From: Humibacter ginsenosidimutans
GTDB taxonomy: Bacteria; Actinomycetota; Actinomycetes; Actinomycetales; Microbacteriaceae
Assembly (NCBI RefSeq): GCF_007859675.1
Contig: NZ_CP042305.1
Span: 3,286,001-3,350,000, forward strand
Length of the DNA stretch: 64,000 nucleotides
Direction of reading: 5' to 3'
Part shown: positions 1 through 8,565 of the stretch, piece by piece
Layout: the number at the start of each line of letters is the position of its first letter
Position numbering within the stretch: the stretch's first letter is position 1
Translations under genes and position numbers: made by a program
Notes under the pieces: model-generated
The model's input: the letters and a program-made list of their open reading frames with translations, nothing else
Told to the model about the DNA's origin: nothing
Databases searched by the model: none

Positions 1-1
1 G

Positions 2-319
2 TTCGTCGTCGACGGGCTGGTGCGATCGCGCGTGCGATCGGTGTTCCCATGGGGAACGGCGATCATCAACGTGTCGGGTTCACTCCTGCTCGGCTTCCTC
101 ACCGGGCTCACACTGCACGCTCTGCTTCCGCCACCGTGGGTCCTCGTGCTCGGCACGGGGATGATGGGCGGGTACACCACCTTCAGCACGGCGAGCATCG
201 AGACGATGAGGCTCGTGCAGGAACGCGAATACGTGATGGCGGCAACCAACGGCTTCGCGGTGCTCATCGTCACCGTCGCGGTCGGCTTCGGAAGTCTCTG
301 GGTGGGCTCATCCCTGTGA
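2..319 (+). CDS. crcB: Fluoride channel FluC/CrcB, C-terminal part (cut by window edge)
   Basis: The reading frame is already open at base 2, so the start lies outside the window. The visible 105 residues carry two hallmarks of the CrcB/FluC family: the TM segment GTAIINVSGSLLLG with its conserved Asn, and the GGYTTFSTASIE motif whose Thr/Ser/Phe residues line the fluoride pore. Four hydrophobic helices are expected and roughly the last three are visible. FluC proteins are dual-topology dimers that export fluoride from the cytoplasm; actinobacteria often carry two adjacent copies, and a partner could lie upstream. There is a 49-base gap to the convergent CDF gene. Identification is secure; only the N-terminus is missing. 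Confidence 0.93.
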   Translation, partial: FVVDGLVRSRVRSVFPWGTAIINVSGSLLLGFLTGLTLHALLPPPWVLVLGTGMMGGYTTFSTASIETMRLVQEREYVMAATNGFAVLIVTVAVGFGSLWVGSSL

Positions 320-368
320 TGGCGCTCGGGTGTGATGGATCCTTCGTCGGATCGGGCCGGGTCTACGT

Positions 369-1019
369 CTAGTTGTCATGGAATTCCGCGGCTCGTCCAC
401 GCAGGGCACCGATGGCCTTCAAGCCCAGTCGGGCTGCGGCGATCCCGATGAACGCAGAGATGGCCAATGCGAGCACCGGGTCGAGCCAATACAGTCCGCC
501 GGAGATCAGGATGATCGCGCCAGCAATCGTCACACCTGCGGCAGCTGCGGCGTCGGCTAGGGCATCCAGGAGCACCGATCGCATGTGGATGTCTTCGTCT
601 GACGCCGCGAAGCCGAGTACTGAGGCACCCACTAGCATCACCACCACGGTGATCACGCTCACGACGACGACGGGCAGCCCGTACACCGTTGGGATGCCCT
701 CCGCGAGCCTCACGATGGATTCGACGACAACGGATACTGCCACGATGATCAGCAGACACGCATTCACGAGAGCAGCAATTGCGATCGGGCGTTGAGCATG
801 CGGATGATCGGGATTTCGGTCCCGAAGTGACACGGCGATCAGCCCGATGACGAGACCGAGGCAATCGCCCAGGGTGTCGCCCGCGGCGGCAAGCACGCTG
901 ACCGAGTGCGCGAACAGTCCCACCGTGACAAGAGCGAGGATCAGAGCGGCGTTCAATGTCAACACGATCATGAGTCGTCGGCGTTGGCTCCAATGCTGAA
1001 CGCCAGGAAATGCGCTCAC
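369..1019 (-). CDS. Cation diffusion facilitator (CDF) transporter, short form
   Basis: This 216-residue protein is almost entirely the CDF transmembrane domain. About six hydrophobic helices are visible. The metal-site motif of TM2 appears as HSVSVLAAAGDTLGD, and that of TM5 as HMRSVLLDALADA, with the expected His/Asp spacing. CDF proteins exchange cytoplasmic Zn, Co, Cd or Fe for protons. The usual cytoplasmic C-terminal ferredoxin-like domain of about 80 residues is absent, so dimerisation or regulation must differ or be lost. The GTG start overlaps the stop of the upstream MFS gene as GTGA, so translation is probably coupled. An alternative ATG lies 16 codons downstream but would trim residues before TM1. 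The metal specificity cannot be told from sequence. Confidence 0.88.
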   Translation of the reverse strand: MSAFPGVQHWSQRRRLMIVLTLNAALILALVTVGLFAHSVSVLAAAGDTLGDCLGLVIGLIAVSLRDRNPDHPHAQRPIAIAALVNACLLIIVAVSVVVESIVRLAEGIPTVYGLPVVVVSVITVVVMLVGASVLGFAASDEDIHMRSVLLDALADAAAAAGVTIAGAIILISGGLYWLDPVLALAISAFIGIAAARLGLKAIGALRGRAAEFHDN

Positions 1020-2338
1020 TCTGAACGATTCTTCTTCGCATCAGATCCCACACCGGGAGACGTGCGGTGCGTGAAGAGCACCGATGCGGCGACGGAGAGC
1101 AGCATCCACGCTGCGGCATACACGAACGCGGCGACCGGGGAGACCGCCGCATACAGGATGCCCGCGACCACGGTTCCGACGATGTTGCCGATCGCCTGGA
1201 TTCCCCCGATCACGCCGAACCCGCTTCCGCGCAGGCGGTCGGGGAGCGCCTGCGCCACCAGTGCGGACTCGGCCGTCTCGGCGAAGCCGATGCCGGCTCC
1301 GGCGAGCACGAATCCGATGAGAAGCAGCGGCCAGGCCGACACGTCGAGCCCGAAGAACAGGTACGACACGACGTAGACGCCCGCACCCATCGCGAACACG
1401 GGTCGCGGGCCGATCCGGTCCAGCCACGCTCCGCCGGCGAAGGAGACGAGGGCCGCGACGGCGTTGTGCGCCGCATAGAGAAGGATGGCGACGGATGCGG
1501 CGGCCGCGAGACCGTCCGCTTTGAGGGCATCCGTTGCGCGGAGGATCAGCAGAGTGGTCGCCAGGTTTCCGCACTCGAAGAGCAGCACCGGAAGCATCGG
1601 CCGGGCGAGGCCCGCCGCGCGTAAACCCTTCACGTCGAGGCGGAAGGGGGTGCGCACGCGGTTTCGGTGTCGCCGAAGGGCTTCCCTTCCGGCGAACGTG
1701 ATGGCGAGGGCCGCGAGGATGCCCGGAATGAACGCGAACCAGATCGACGGCCGCAGCCCGAGCCAGGCGACGAGCACGGAGGCCACGAGCGGCCCGACGA
1801 CGGCGCCGAGGTTGTCGCCTGCTCGTTCGACGCCGAACGATCGCCCGAATGCGCGCGGATTCGAGATCGAACTGAGCAGCGAGTCCCTGGCGGGGGAACG
1901 GATGCCGCGCGACGCCCACGCCAGGCCACGGAGCAGGCCGGCCTGCCAGACCGCGGTCGCAAGACCGATCGCGGCCGTGGCGATGGCGGTGATCAGGTAG
2001 CCGCCGGTGGCGAGCCGGCCGCGCCTCGCGGGATCGTTCGCGAGCGGGCCGCCGACCACCTTCGCTGCTCCGACCAGGGCGTCGCTGACGCCCTCGATCA
2101 CGCCGAGAGACGCGGCTGTGCCGCCCAGTACGCCGGTGAGAAAGGCGGGGAAGACGCTGGTGACGATCTCGTGCCCGGAGTCGGAGAAGAAGCTCGCTGC
2201 CCCGACCGAGACGACGCCTGACGTCAGCCAGCGCTGTGAGTCCGGTTCCTCGTCACCGTTCGGTGTCTCCGGACCGGATTCCGGGCTGGGCCTGGTTGCC
2301 TCGGCGTCGGGGGTGAGCTTTTCGTCGTCGTCCGGCAT
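1016..2338 (-). CDS. Major facilitator superfamily (MFS) transporter
   Basis: A 440-residue membrane protein with about twelve hydrophobic helices. A short acidic N-terminal tail of about 40 residues precedes TM1. The segment with LAWASRGIRSPARDSLL after TM4, and GFAETAESALVAQ in the second half, are typical of MFS members related to drug or metal efflux proteins. The ATG at 2338 was chosen because GAGG lies six bases upstream; the frame is open further upstream but that part overlaps the pyrophosphatase gene and looks noncoding. The gene runs from the pyrophosphatase side into the CDF gene with a 4-base overlap, so the two transporters probably form one operon. The substrate is unknown; a metal or toxic-ion exporter is a guess from the neighbour. 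Confidence 0.85.
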   Translation of the reverse strand: MPDDDEKLTPDAEATRPSPESGPETPNGDEEPDSQRWLTSGVVSVGAASFFSDSGHEIVTSVFPAFLTGVLGGTAASLGVIEGVSDALVGAAKVVGGPLANDPARRGRLATGGYLITAIATAAIGLATAVWQAGLLRGLAWASRGIRSPARDSLLSSISNPRAFGRSFGVERAGDNLGAVVGPLVASVLVAWLGLRPSIWFAFIPGILAALAITFAGREALRRHRNRVRTPFRLDVKGLRAAGLARPMLPVLLFECGNLATTLLILRATDALKADGLAAAASVAILLYAAHNAVAALVSFAGGAWLDRIGPRPVFAMGAGVYVVSYLFFGLDVSAWPLLLIGFVLAGAGIGFAETAESALVAQALPDRLRGSGFGVIGGIQAIGNIVGTVVAGILYAAVSPVAAFVYAAAWMLLSVAASVLFTHRTSPGVGSDAKKNRSE

Positions 2339-2393
2339 GGGCATCCTCGTTCTCGAGTCATCGCTGGCTGTGGCTGGTGGAGCGGTGGTGCGG

Positions 2394-2900
2394 TCAGCTC
2401 TCGTAGACGTCGCCGTACCGGTACGACTGCTGTGCGTCGTGCAGCAGCACTTCGGCGTCGCGGCGTAAGCCGAAGCCGTGCACCGAGACGAACTTGCCCG
2501 GTTCCAGCTCCTTGTAGTGGGTGAAGAAGTGCGCGATGCGGTCACGGGTCATGGCCGGCACGTCGCCGATCTCGCGGATCTCCGCCCAGCGCGGGTCGCC
2601 GTCCGGCACCGCGATCACCTTGGCGTCGTGTCCGTTCTCATCGTCCATGCGGAAGAGACCCACCGGGCGGATCGACACCACGACGCCGGGAAAGGTCGGC
2701 TCGTCCAGCAGCACGAGGGCATCGAGAGGGTCGCCGTCGTCGGCCAGCGTGTGGTCGATGAAACCGTAGTCGGCGGGGTACACCATCGATGTGTAGAGGG
2801 TGCGGTCCAGCCGAACGCGGCCGGAGTCGTGGTCGACCTCGTACTTGTTGCGGCAGCCGGCGGGGATCTCGACGATCATCTCCACGCTGTTCCCAGACAT
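2394..2900 (-). CDS. ppa: Inorganic pyrophosphatase
   Basis: A 168-residue family I soluble pyrophosphatase, which hydrolyses PPi to two phosphates in the cytoplasm and pulls biosynthetic reactions forward. The family signature is clear: [13 protein letters not shown] near residue 11, [11 protein letters not shown] around 41, and the metal-binding aspartates in [10 protein letters not shown] around 55. Length matches other actinobacterial Ppa proteins. The ATG at 2900 has a strong GGAGGT six bases upstream. It is transcribed divergently from the tandem MutS-like pair across a 258-base gap that must hold both promoters. Confidence 0.96.
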   Translation of the reverse strand: MSGNSVEMIVEIPAGCRNKYEVDHDSGRVRLDRTLYTSMVYPADYGFIDHTLADDGDPLDALVLLDEPTFPGVVVSIRPVGLFRMDDENGHDAKVIAVPDGDPRWAEIREIGDVPAMTRDRIAHFFTHYKELEPGKFVSVHGFGLRRDAEVLLHDAQQSYRYGDVYES

Positions 2901-3158
2901 GGTCTACCTCCGTTTCAAGGGGGTAGGAACCATCAGCGTTGGTGCGGTTCAGGCATCGGCGCCCCGGCGGGATCCATCGCCGTTCGATCAGCCTACCGAC
3001 ACTCGGCGCGCACGTACCGCATGGTGGCGGTAATGCGGCTTCTCGGGCACACTGGTTGGTGGAACACGGCGATGAAGCTCGCCGCAACCGCGGAACGAAC
3101 CGCTGATGGCTTCTCCCCGCACCGACCGACCTCGGAGCGGATGAGAGGAGCAGAAGTG

Positions 3159-4751
3159 ATGTTCGAGAGCATCCTGTTTCCCGGCTCGAACCGGGTCAGC
3201 GCACCGTTCGCGACGAAGGAACCGGAGTGTTTCCGCGACCTCGGCCTCGACCAGATCGTCGAGACGCTGACGGCTTCGCGCGAGGAATACGAGTTGCCGC
3301 CCATCTACTGGACGGCCGTCCGCGACAGCGAGGTGATCGAGTACCGGCAAGGTGTGTACACGGACCTCGCGCATCCGGCGGTGCATCATGCGGCAGCGGA
3401 ATTCGCAGAGGGCATGCGGCTGCACCGAGCACGTTTCGTCCAGGCGTCCAGGCTCTTCGCGCGGGAGCAGCGCCCGTTCTGGGTGCTTTCGGCCATCGTC
3501 ACGCACCAGGGCGCCGTCCGCGATTTCGCCCGGGCGCTGAAGGATGTCCCGCTGCGGTCCGCCGGGATGCTCGCCTTGCGCGACTGGCTCGATGCACTCG
3601 TCACAGGGCAGGCGTTCACGGAGGCGGTCGAACGCGCCGCAGATATCCGATCGCGCCTCGATGAGATCCACTTCACGGTTCGGATCGACGGACTGCGAGT
3701 GGAGGTGGCGCCGTTCGCCGATCAGCCGGACTACAGCGCTGAGGTGGAGGCGACGTTCGCCCGGTTCAAGCAGGGCGAGGTGAAGGATCACCGGGTGCGG
3801 TACACCGATTACGTCGACGCGGACCGCGTGGAGGAGGGCGTGCTGCGGCTGGTGGGGGAGGAGAACCAGCACGTCTTCGCGGCACTCGATCAGTATGTGC
3901 GGGAGTACGCCTGCTCCGAGCCTGCCGCCTACCTGGACCCGACGGTCGCACGGGTCGACCGGGAGTTGCAGTTCTATCTCTCGTATCTCGAGCACCTCGC
4001 ACCGATGGTGGAGGACGGCCTGGAGTTCTGCATGCCCCGGGTGTCGGCCTCCAAAGCGGTCTCCGCGCAGCACACGTTCGACCTCGCCCTGGCCGAGAAG
4101 CTCGACAGGCACCGGGCGTCCATGGTGACGAACGATTTCGAACTGCGCGAACCCGAACGGCTGATCGTGGTGACGGGTGCGAACCAGGGCGGAAAGACGA
4201 CGTTCTCGCGCACGTTCGGCCAACTGCACTGGCTGGCCGAACTCGGGCTGCCGGTGCCCGGTTCCTCAGCGTCGCTGTTCCTGTTCGACGCGCTGTTCAC
4301 GCACTACGAGAAGCAGGAGGACATCAGCAATCTGCGCGGCAAGCTCGAGGACGAGCTGGTTCGCATCCGGAAGATCCTCGAGGCGGCGACGAGCGACAGC
4401 GTCGTCATCATGAACGAGATCTTCAACTCGACCACGCTCGACGACTCGATCCTGCTCGGTACTGCGGTGCTGAAGCAGATCATCGAACGGGACATCCTCG
4501 CCGTCTGTGTCACCTTCGTCGACGAGCTCACGACCCTCAGCGACACGACCGTGAGCATGGTCGCCGCGGTCGATCCTGCTGAGCCGACCAAGCGCACATT
4601 CAAACTCGAACGGCGCCCGGCGGACGGGCTGGCCTACGCCCTCGCTCTCGCCGACAAGTACCGGCTCCGGAACGCGCAGGTCAGGCAGTCGATCGAGGGA
4701 ACCCAATCGGAGTCGCGGGTTTTACTCGACCCGGTCGAGAAGGGAGCATGA
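3159..4751 (+). CDS. MutS-like ATPase A (first of a tandem pair)
   Basis: A 530-residue protein related to MutS only through its core and C-terminal ATPase. The Walker A motif TGANQGGKTTF lies near residue 339. The Walker B strand reads VVIMNEIFNSTT near 415, with Asn where canonical MutS has Asp, although the catalytic Glu is kept. There is no MutS domain I and no Phe-x-Glu mismatch motif, so classical mismatch recognition is not expected; actinobacteria generally use NucS instead of MutS/MutL. The ATG at 3159 is preceded by GAGAGGAG at good spacing; the frame is open further upstream but that part lies antisense to ppa. It is immediately followed by a second, different MutS-like gene, suggesting a heteromeric complex. 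The biological role is unknown. Confidence 0.85.
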   Translation: MFESILFPGSNRVSAPFATKEPECFRDLGLDQIVETLTASREEYELPPIYWTAVRDSEVIEYRQGVYTDLAHPAVHHAAAEFAEGMRLHRARFVQASRLFAREQRPFWVLSAIVTHQGAVRDFARALKDVPLRSAGMLALRDWLDALVTGQAFTEAVERAADIRSRLDEIHFTVRIDGLRVEVAPFADQPDYSAEVEATFARFKQGEVKDHRVRYTDYVDADRVEEGVLRLVGEENQHVFAALDQYVREYACSEPAAYLDPTVARVDRELQFYLSYLEHLAPMVEDGLEFCMPRVSASKAVSAQHTFDLALAEKLDRHRASMVTNDFELREPERLIVVTGANQGGKTTFSRTFGQLHWLAELGLPVPGSSASLFLFDALFTHYEKQEDISNLRGKLEDELVRIRKILEAATSDSVVIMNEIFNSTTLDDSILLGTAVLKQIIERDILAVCVTFVDELTTLSDTTVSMVAAVDPAEPTKRTFKLERRPADGLAYALALADKYRLRNAQVRQSIEGTQSESRVLLDPVEKGA

Positions 4752-4753
4752 CC

Positions 4754-6268
4754 ATGAAGACCTACCTGCTCTTTCCCGATCGCGCCCTGCCGACGGAACC
4801 CAGACCGCCGCTGAACGCCCAGGTACTCACCGAAGACCTCGAGCTCGATCCCGTGATCGAGGCGATGGCCGCAGACGACAAGTTCCTCGCCGAGACCGCG
4901 CGTCGTGTGGTTCTCGAATCGCTGACGAGCGTCGACGACATCCGCTATCGGCAGGCGGTTCTGCAGGACTGCTTGCGGAACGAAGAGATCGTTCGCGAAC
5001 TGTACGACATCGCCGTCGACGCGATCACCCGTCAGCGCAAGGTGTACGGGTGGCTGAGCGATCGAAACCCGAGTGCGATCCTCGGCCATGCCGTGCAGGT
5101 ACTGGAGATCTTTGTCTCCCTCCTGCGCACTCTGCGTGCGATCGCCGCCGAGCATGGCGACGAGTTCGCCTCCGATGGGTTCCGCCGGTTCTTCACGATG
5201 ACGCTTCAGGAGCTCGACGACGCCTACTTCGAGGAGATCGACCGTCACCTGCGACGGCTGCGGTTCCGAGGCAGCATCCTGATCGGTGCCCATCTCGACC
5301 ACGGTGGCAAGCCATCGGCGATCGTGCTGCGTCGGCCGGAGCACGGGAAGCGCACACTGGGTGAGAAGTGGGAGTCGTTCACGCACCCCACGCCGTCGTT
5401 CCGCATCGCAGAGCGCGACGAGGCCGGCGCCAACGCGCTGACGGTGATGCGCGGCAAGGGCCTCAACCTGGTGGCCGATGCGCTGGCCCGCTCCACCGAC
5501 CACATCCTGAGCTTCTTCGTGATGATGCGCAGGGAGCTCGGCTTCTACCTCGGATGCGTGAACCTTGCGCACGCACTGGAAGACCGCGGTCTGCACACCG
5601 GCTTTCCGCTGCCGGTTCCCGCCGAGCGGCATGAGTTCTCGTGCGACGAGTTGTACGACGTCAGCCTCGCGCTCGTGAGCTCAGGCAGCCCCATCATCGG
5701 CAACACGGTCGATGCCGGCGGCCACAGGCTGGTCGTCATCACGGGTGCCAACCGTGGCGGCAAGTCCACGTTTCTGCGCAGCATGGGTCTCGCCCAGCTG
5801 ATGATGCAGGCCGGCATGTTCGTGCCGGCGAAGTCCTTGTCCGCCACCGTCGTGAATGGCGTGTACACGCACTTCAAGCGCGAGGAAGACGTCGAACTCG
5901 CCAGCGGCAAATTCGACGAGGAACTTGCGCGGATGCACGAGGTGGTGATGCAGATCCAGCCGGGCGCGCTGATGCTGTTCAACGAGTCGTTCGCCGCGAC
6001 GAACGAGCGCGAAGGGTCCGAGATCGCGCGGCAGATCGTGCACGCTCTGCTGGAGTCGGGCATTCGTGTCGCCTATGTCACGCATCTGTACGACCTCGCG
6101 CACGGCTTCGTCGGTGACACAGAGGCCTACTTCTTGCGAGCAGAACGCGAGCGTACGTTCCGGCTGATCGAGGGCGACCCGCTTCCGACGAGCTTCGGCG
6201 GCGACCTCTACCGCGACATCTTCCCGGCGAAACCCGGAACGCCAGGAGCCCATGAGTCGGTAACCTGA
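4754..6268 (+). CDS. MutS-like ATPase B (second of a tandem pair)
   Basis: A 504-residue paralogue of the preceding protein with the same architecture: a helical lever/clamp-like region for about 320 residues, then a MutS-type ATPase. Walker A is TGANRGGKSTFLRSMG near residue 330, and Walker B is LMLFNESFAATNE near 409, again with Asn-Glu instead of Asp-Glu. No mismatch-binding domain is present. An ATG at 4748 overlaps the upstream stop as ATGA, but AAGGGAG lies only one base from it and seven bases from the ATG at 4754, so I favour 4754. The tight spacing implies translational coupling and a stoichiometric partnership with protein A. Confidence 0.85.
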   Translation: MKTYLLFPDRALPTEPRPPLNAQVLTEDLELDPVIEAMAADDKFLAETARRVVLESLTSVDDIRYRQAVLQDCLRNEEIVRELYDIAVDAITRQRKVYGWLSDRNPSAILGHAVQVLEIFVSLLRTLRAIAAEHGDEFASDGFRRFFTMTLQELDDAYFEEIDRHLRRLRFRGSILIGAHLDHGGKPSAIVLRRPEHGKRTLGEKWESFTHPTPSFRIAERDEAGANALTVMRGKGLNLVADALARSTDHILSFFVMMRRELGFYLGCVNLAHALEDRGLHTGFPLPVPAERHEFSCDELYDVSLALVSSGSPIIGNTVDAGGHRLVVITGANRGGKSTFLRSMGLAQLMMQAGMFVPAKSLSATVVNGVYTHFKREEDVELASGKFDEELARMHEVVMQIQPGALMLFNESFAATNEREGSEIARQIVHALLESGIRVAYVTHLYDLAHGFVGDTEAYFLRAERERTFRLIEGDPLPTSFGGDLYRDIFPAKPGTPGAHESVT

Positions 6269-6398
6269 TCTCAGTGCCGCTGGCCGCGGGCGGCTCGCTC
6301 CGCTGGTTTCGTACTTTTCGTGTCGGACGGGCGAGCGTGATGCCACTGTTGCCGCTGCCTCAGCGCCGCGCAGCATTGAACCCGAAGGAACTTCGACC

Positions 6399-6701
6399 AT
6401 GAACAACGAGGAACATGCCGACCACGGCTATATAACCGACAAGTCGAACTACCTCAACCGGCTTAAGCGCATCGAAGGGCAAGCGCGTGGGATCTATCGG
6501 ATGGTCGATGAAGAGAAGTACTGCATCGACATCCTGACCCAGATCTCTGCGCTCACCTCCGCCCTCCAATCCGTCGCGCTCGGCCTGATGGACGACCATC
6601 TCAAACACTGCGTCAGCGACGCCGTCAAACTCGGCGGTGACGATGCTGAGGCGAAGATCAAGGAAGCCTCCGACGCCATCGCACGTCTAGTGCGCTCGTA
6701 G
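6399..6701 (+). CDS. csoR: CsoR-family copper-sensing repressor
   Basis: A 100-residue all-helical DUF156/CsoR protein. The copper ligands are visible as Cys42, His67 and Cys71, the same Cys-His-Cys arrangement as in Mycobacterium tuberculosis CsoR. The RLKRIEGQARGIYRM segment is the DNA-binding basic surface of the family. Apo-CsoR represses copper-efflux promoters and releases DNA on binding Cu(I). An AAGGAA lies upstream of the ATG. The usual targets, a CopA-type ATPase and a CopZ chaperone, are not adjacent; the next gene is on the opposite strand. It may regulate itself or distant genes. Confidence 0.92.
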   Translation: MNNEEHADHGYITDKSNYLNRLKRIEGQARGIYRMVDEEKYCIDILTQISALTSALQSVALGLMDDHLKHCVSDAVKLGGDDAEAKIKEASDAIARLVRS

Positions 6702-6775
6702 AGTCCCCTGAGCCGCGCGACCGTCAATCGGGAAAGCGCGGCGCATGAGTCAGCTTGTTTGCTGCATTAGAACGC

Positions 6776-7063
6776 CTACAGGTCGACCACTTCGAATTCG
6801 AGGAGGTCGGCATCGGTGGCGACCGGATTGGGTCCGCCGTGGTGGGCACCGCTCTCGCCCGCGCGCCACGCCTGGTAGGAGTCCTCGCTGTCCCAGGTGC
6901 TGACGACGAAGTAGCGGTCTTCGCCCTTGACGGGGCGAAGAAGCTGGAAGCTCTCGAAGCCGGGCTGTTGGCCGACGGCATGGTCGCGACCCGCGAAGCG
7001 AGCCTCGAGGTCGCCTCCGCGTCCTTCCGGGACGTGGATGGCGTTGATCTTGACGACGGACAT
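6776..7063 (-). CDS. mhuD: MhuD-like heme-degrading monooxygenase (ABM fold)
   Basis: A 95-residue antibiotic-biosynthesis-monooxygenase-fold protein close to mycobacterial MhuD, which cleaves heme to mycobilin and releases iron. The residues known to matter in MhuD are present at the same numbers: Asn7, Arg26, Trp66 and the heme-ligating His75. Shared stretches include VVKINAI at the N-terminus, QLLRPVKGEDRYFVV in the middle and LLEFEVV at the end. It acts as a dimer in the cytoplasm. The ATG is preceded by AGAGGAGA on the minus strand. No heme-uptake or iron-regulator genes are adjacent, so the source of heme is not evident here. Confidence 0.85.
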   Translation of the reverse strand: MSVVKINAIHVPEGRGGDLEARFAGRDHAVGQQPGFESFQLLRPVKGEDRYFVVSTWDSEDSYQAWRAGESGAHHGGPNPVATDADLLEFEVVDL

Positions 7064-7092
7064 GGGGTTTCTCTCCTCTTGAGTGGTTTCGT

Positions 7093-8188
7093 TCAGCGGT
7101 CGGTTGGCGTCGGTGTCACGACGAAGTCGTCGAGGTTGCGCAATTCGCCGCGAACGTGCTCGGATGCGTGCTCGGCGATGTGCGTGGCCTCATGCAGTTC
7201 CACCTTGTCGGTGGTGACGATTGCGGACCCGATGAGACGGTGTCCTATCCAACGCAGCTTGACGCCCTGAATGCCGGTCACGCCTTGCGTGTGCTGGAGC
7301 GCGTGCTCGGCCCGCTCGATGAAGTGAGGGTCGACGGCATCCATCAGGCGTGCACCGACGGACCTTACGGTGCCCCACAGCAGGATCAGGATCGAGATGG
7401 CGATGAGTAGGCCGATGATCGGGTCGGCCAAGGGGAAACCGATCATCACTCCGATCGCACCGAGCACGACGGACAGCGAAGTGATTCCGTCGAGGCGAGC
7501 GTGAACACCATCGGCCACCAGTGCCGCAGAGCCGATCCGGCGACCCACACGGATGCGGTAGATGGCCACGAGCTCGTTGCCTGCAAATCCGATCAATCCG
7601 GCGGCAATCAGCCACCACGCGTTTTCCACCGGCCGGGGATGGATGAATCGGTCGATCGCTTCCCAACCCGCAACGACCGCCGAGAGCGCTACGACGAAGA
7701 TGATGAACATGCCCGCAAGGTCCTCAGCGCGTCCGTAGCCGTACGTGTAGCGGCGGGTGGCGACACGACGGCCGAGCACGAACGCGATCCACAGTGGGAC
7801 CGCAGTCAGGGCGTCTGCGAAGTTGTGGATCGTGTCTGCCAGCAAGGCGACCGATCCGGTGAAGAGCACGAACACGAACTGCAGAACTGTCGTCCCCAGT
7901 AGCGCGAACATCGAGATCTTGACCGCAGTCACACCCGCCCTGCTCGCTTCCAAGGCGTCATCCACTGAGTCGGCGGCATCATGCGTATGAGGCACGAATA
8001 GGTCGTAGAGGAAGCCCTTTATCCCACCGTGTGGATGGTCATGCCCGTGTTCATGGTCATGGCTGTCGTGGTGGTTGTGCTCGTGCCCGTGACCGTGGTG
8101 CTCGTGCTCGTGCCCGTGACCGTGGTGCTCGTGCTGATGGTCGTGGTCGTGCGGATGTTCGTGCTCGTGCGTGTGGGGGGGAGGTCAT
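7093..8188 (-). CDS. CDF metal exporter with His-rich N-terminus (apparent +1 frameshift near 8176)
   Basis: The conserved part (7093-7995) is a 300-residue CDF exporter with six TM helices, motifs TIHNFADALTAVP and GVHARLDGITS, and a cytoplasmic C-terminal domain; it resembles the Cdf protein controlled by KmtR in mycobacteria. In the same frame upstream lie the family-conserved residues GGIKGFLYDLFV and a tract of about 26 histidines (8029-8175). This frame contains no ATG, GTG or TTG before the stop codon of the upstream kmtR gene. An ATG at 8188 overlaps that stop as ATGA and has GAGG seven bases upstream, but it reaches the His tract only if one base is removed from a run of seven C (minus strand, 8181-8175). 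A GTG at 7995 has no ribosome site and would drop conserved residues. Sequencing error, phase variation or programmed slippage are all possible. Confidence 0.75.
8080..8133 (-). repeat. 27-bp tandem duplication in the His-rich coding tract
   Basis: Bases 8080-8106 and 8107-8133 are identical. Each unit encodes nine residues of the His/Glu/Gly pattern in the N-terminal tail of the CDF exporter. A 27-base unit keeps frame, so the metal-binding tail can lengthen or shorten by slippage without a frameshift. Confidence 0.9.
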
Positions 8189-8553
8189 GCCTGTTCCTCG
8201 GTCTGTGCGTGATGGTGGCGCGGCGCCCCTCCCAAGGAGTGCTCGGCTTGGAAGATCGCATCGGACACGAGCTGCCTGGCGTGCTCGTTCTCCAGCCGGT
8301 AGAAAACTCGTTGGCCGTCCTGACGGGTCGCAACAATGCGTGCCAGGCGCAGCTTCGCCAGATGTTGGGAGACGGCCGACGGCGGCTTGTCTACGATGTC
8401 CGCCAGGTGGTTCACCGACAGCTCTTCAACATCTCGGAGAGCGAGGACTATCCGTACCCGTGTGGCGTCGGCCAGCATCGAGAACACCTCGACCGCCAGC
8501 TCCACGTATTGGCTGTCGACCTCGCGCCCACAGATCGCAGTATCTGCATCCAT
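8185..8553 (-). CDS. kmtR: ArsR/SmtB-family Ni/Co sensor, KmtR-like
   Basis: A 122-residue winged-helix repressor. The HTH region reads SVNHLADIVDKPPSAVSQHLAK around residues 46-67. It is especially close to mycobacterial KmtR, a nickel/cobalt sensor: the segments MLADATRV and FYRLENEH and the PRHHH tail are shared, and the metal ligands map to His91, Glu104, His105, His113 and His114. In mycobacteria KmtR represses itself and a CDF exporter, and here the CDF exporter follows directly with an ATGA overlap, so the unit is probably a Ni/Co-inducible efflux operon. No clear ribosome site precedes the ATG, which may mean a leaderless transcript. Confidence 0.88.
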   Translation of the reverse strand: MDADTAICGREVDSQYVELAVEVFSMLADATRVRIVLALRDVEELSVNHLADIVDKPPSAVSQHLAKLRLARIVATRQDGQRVFYRLENEHARQLVSDAIFQAEHSLGGAPRHHHAQTEEQA

Positions 8554-8565
8554 ACGCAGATGCTA

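Noticed and set aside
3159..6268. Canonical mismatch-repair MutS
   Set aside because: Both proteins are about 500-530 residues, lack domain I and the Phe-x-Glu motif, and no MutL is nearby.
7093..7995. GTG at 7995 as the start of the CDF exporter
   Set aside because: It has no ribosome site and would remove family-conserved residues and the His-rich tract that remain in frame upstream.
8080..8133. CRISPR-like or minisatellite array
   Set aside because: There are only two 27-bp units, they are coding and contain no spacers.
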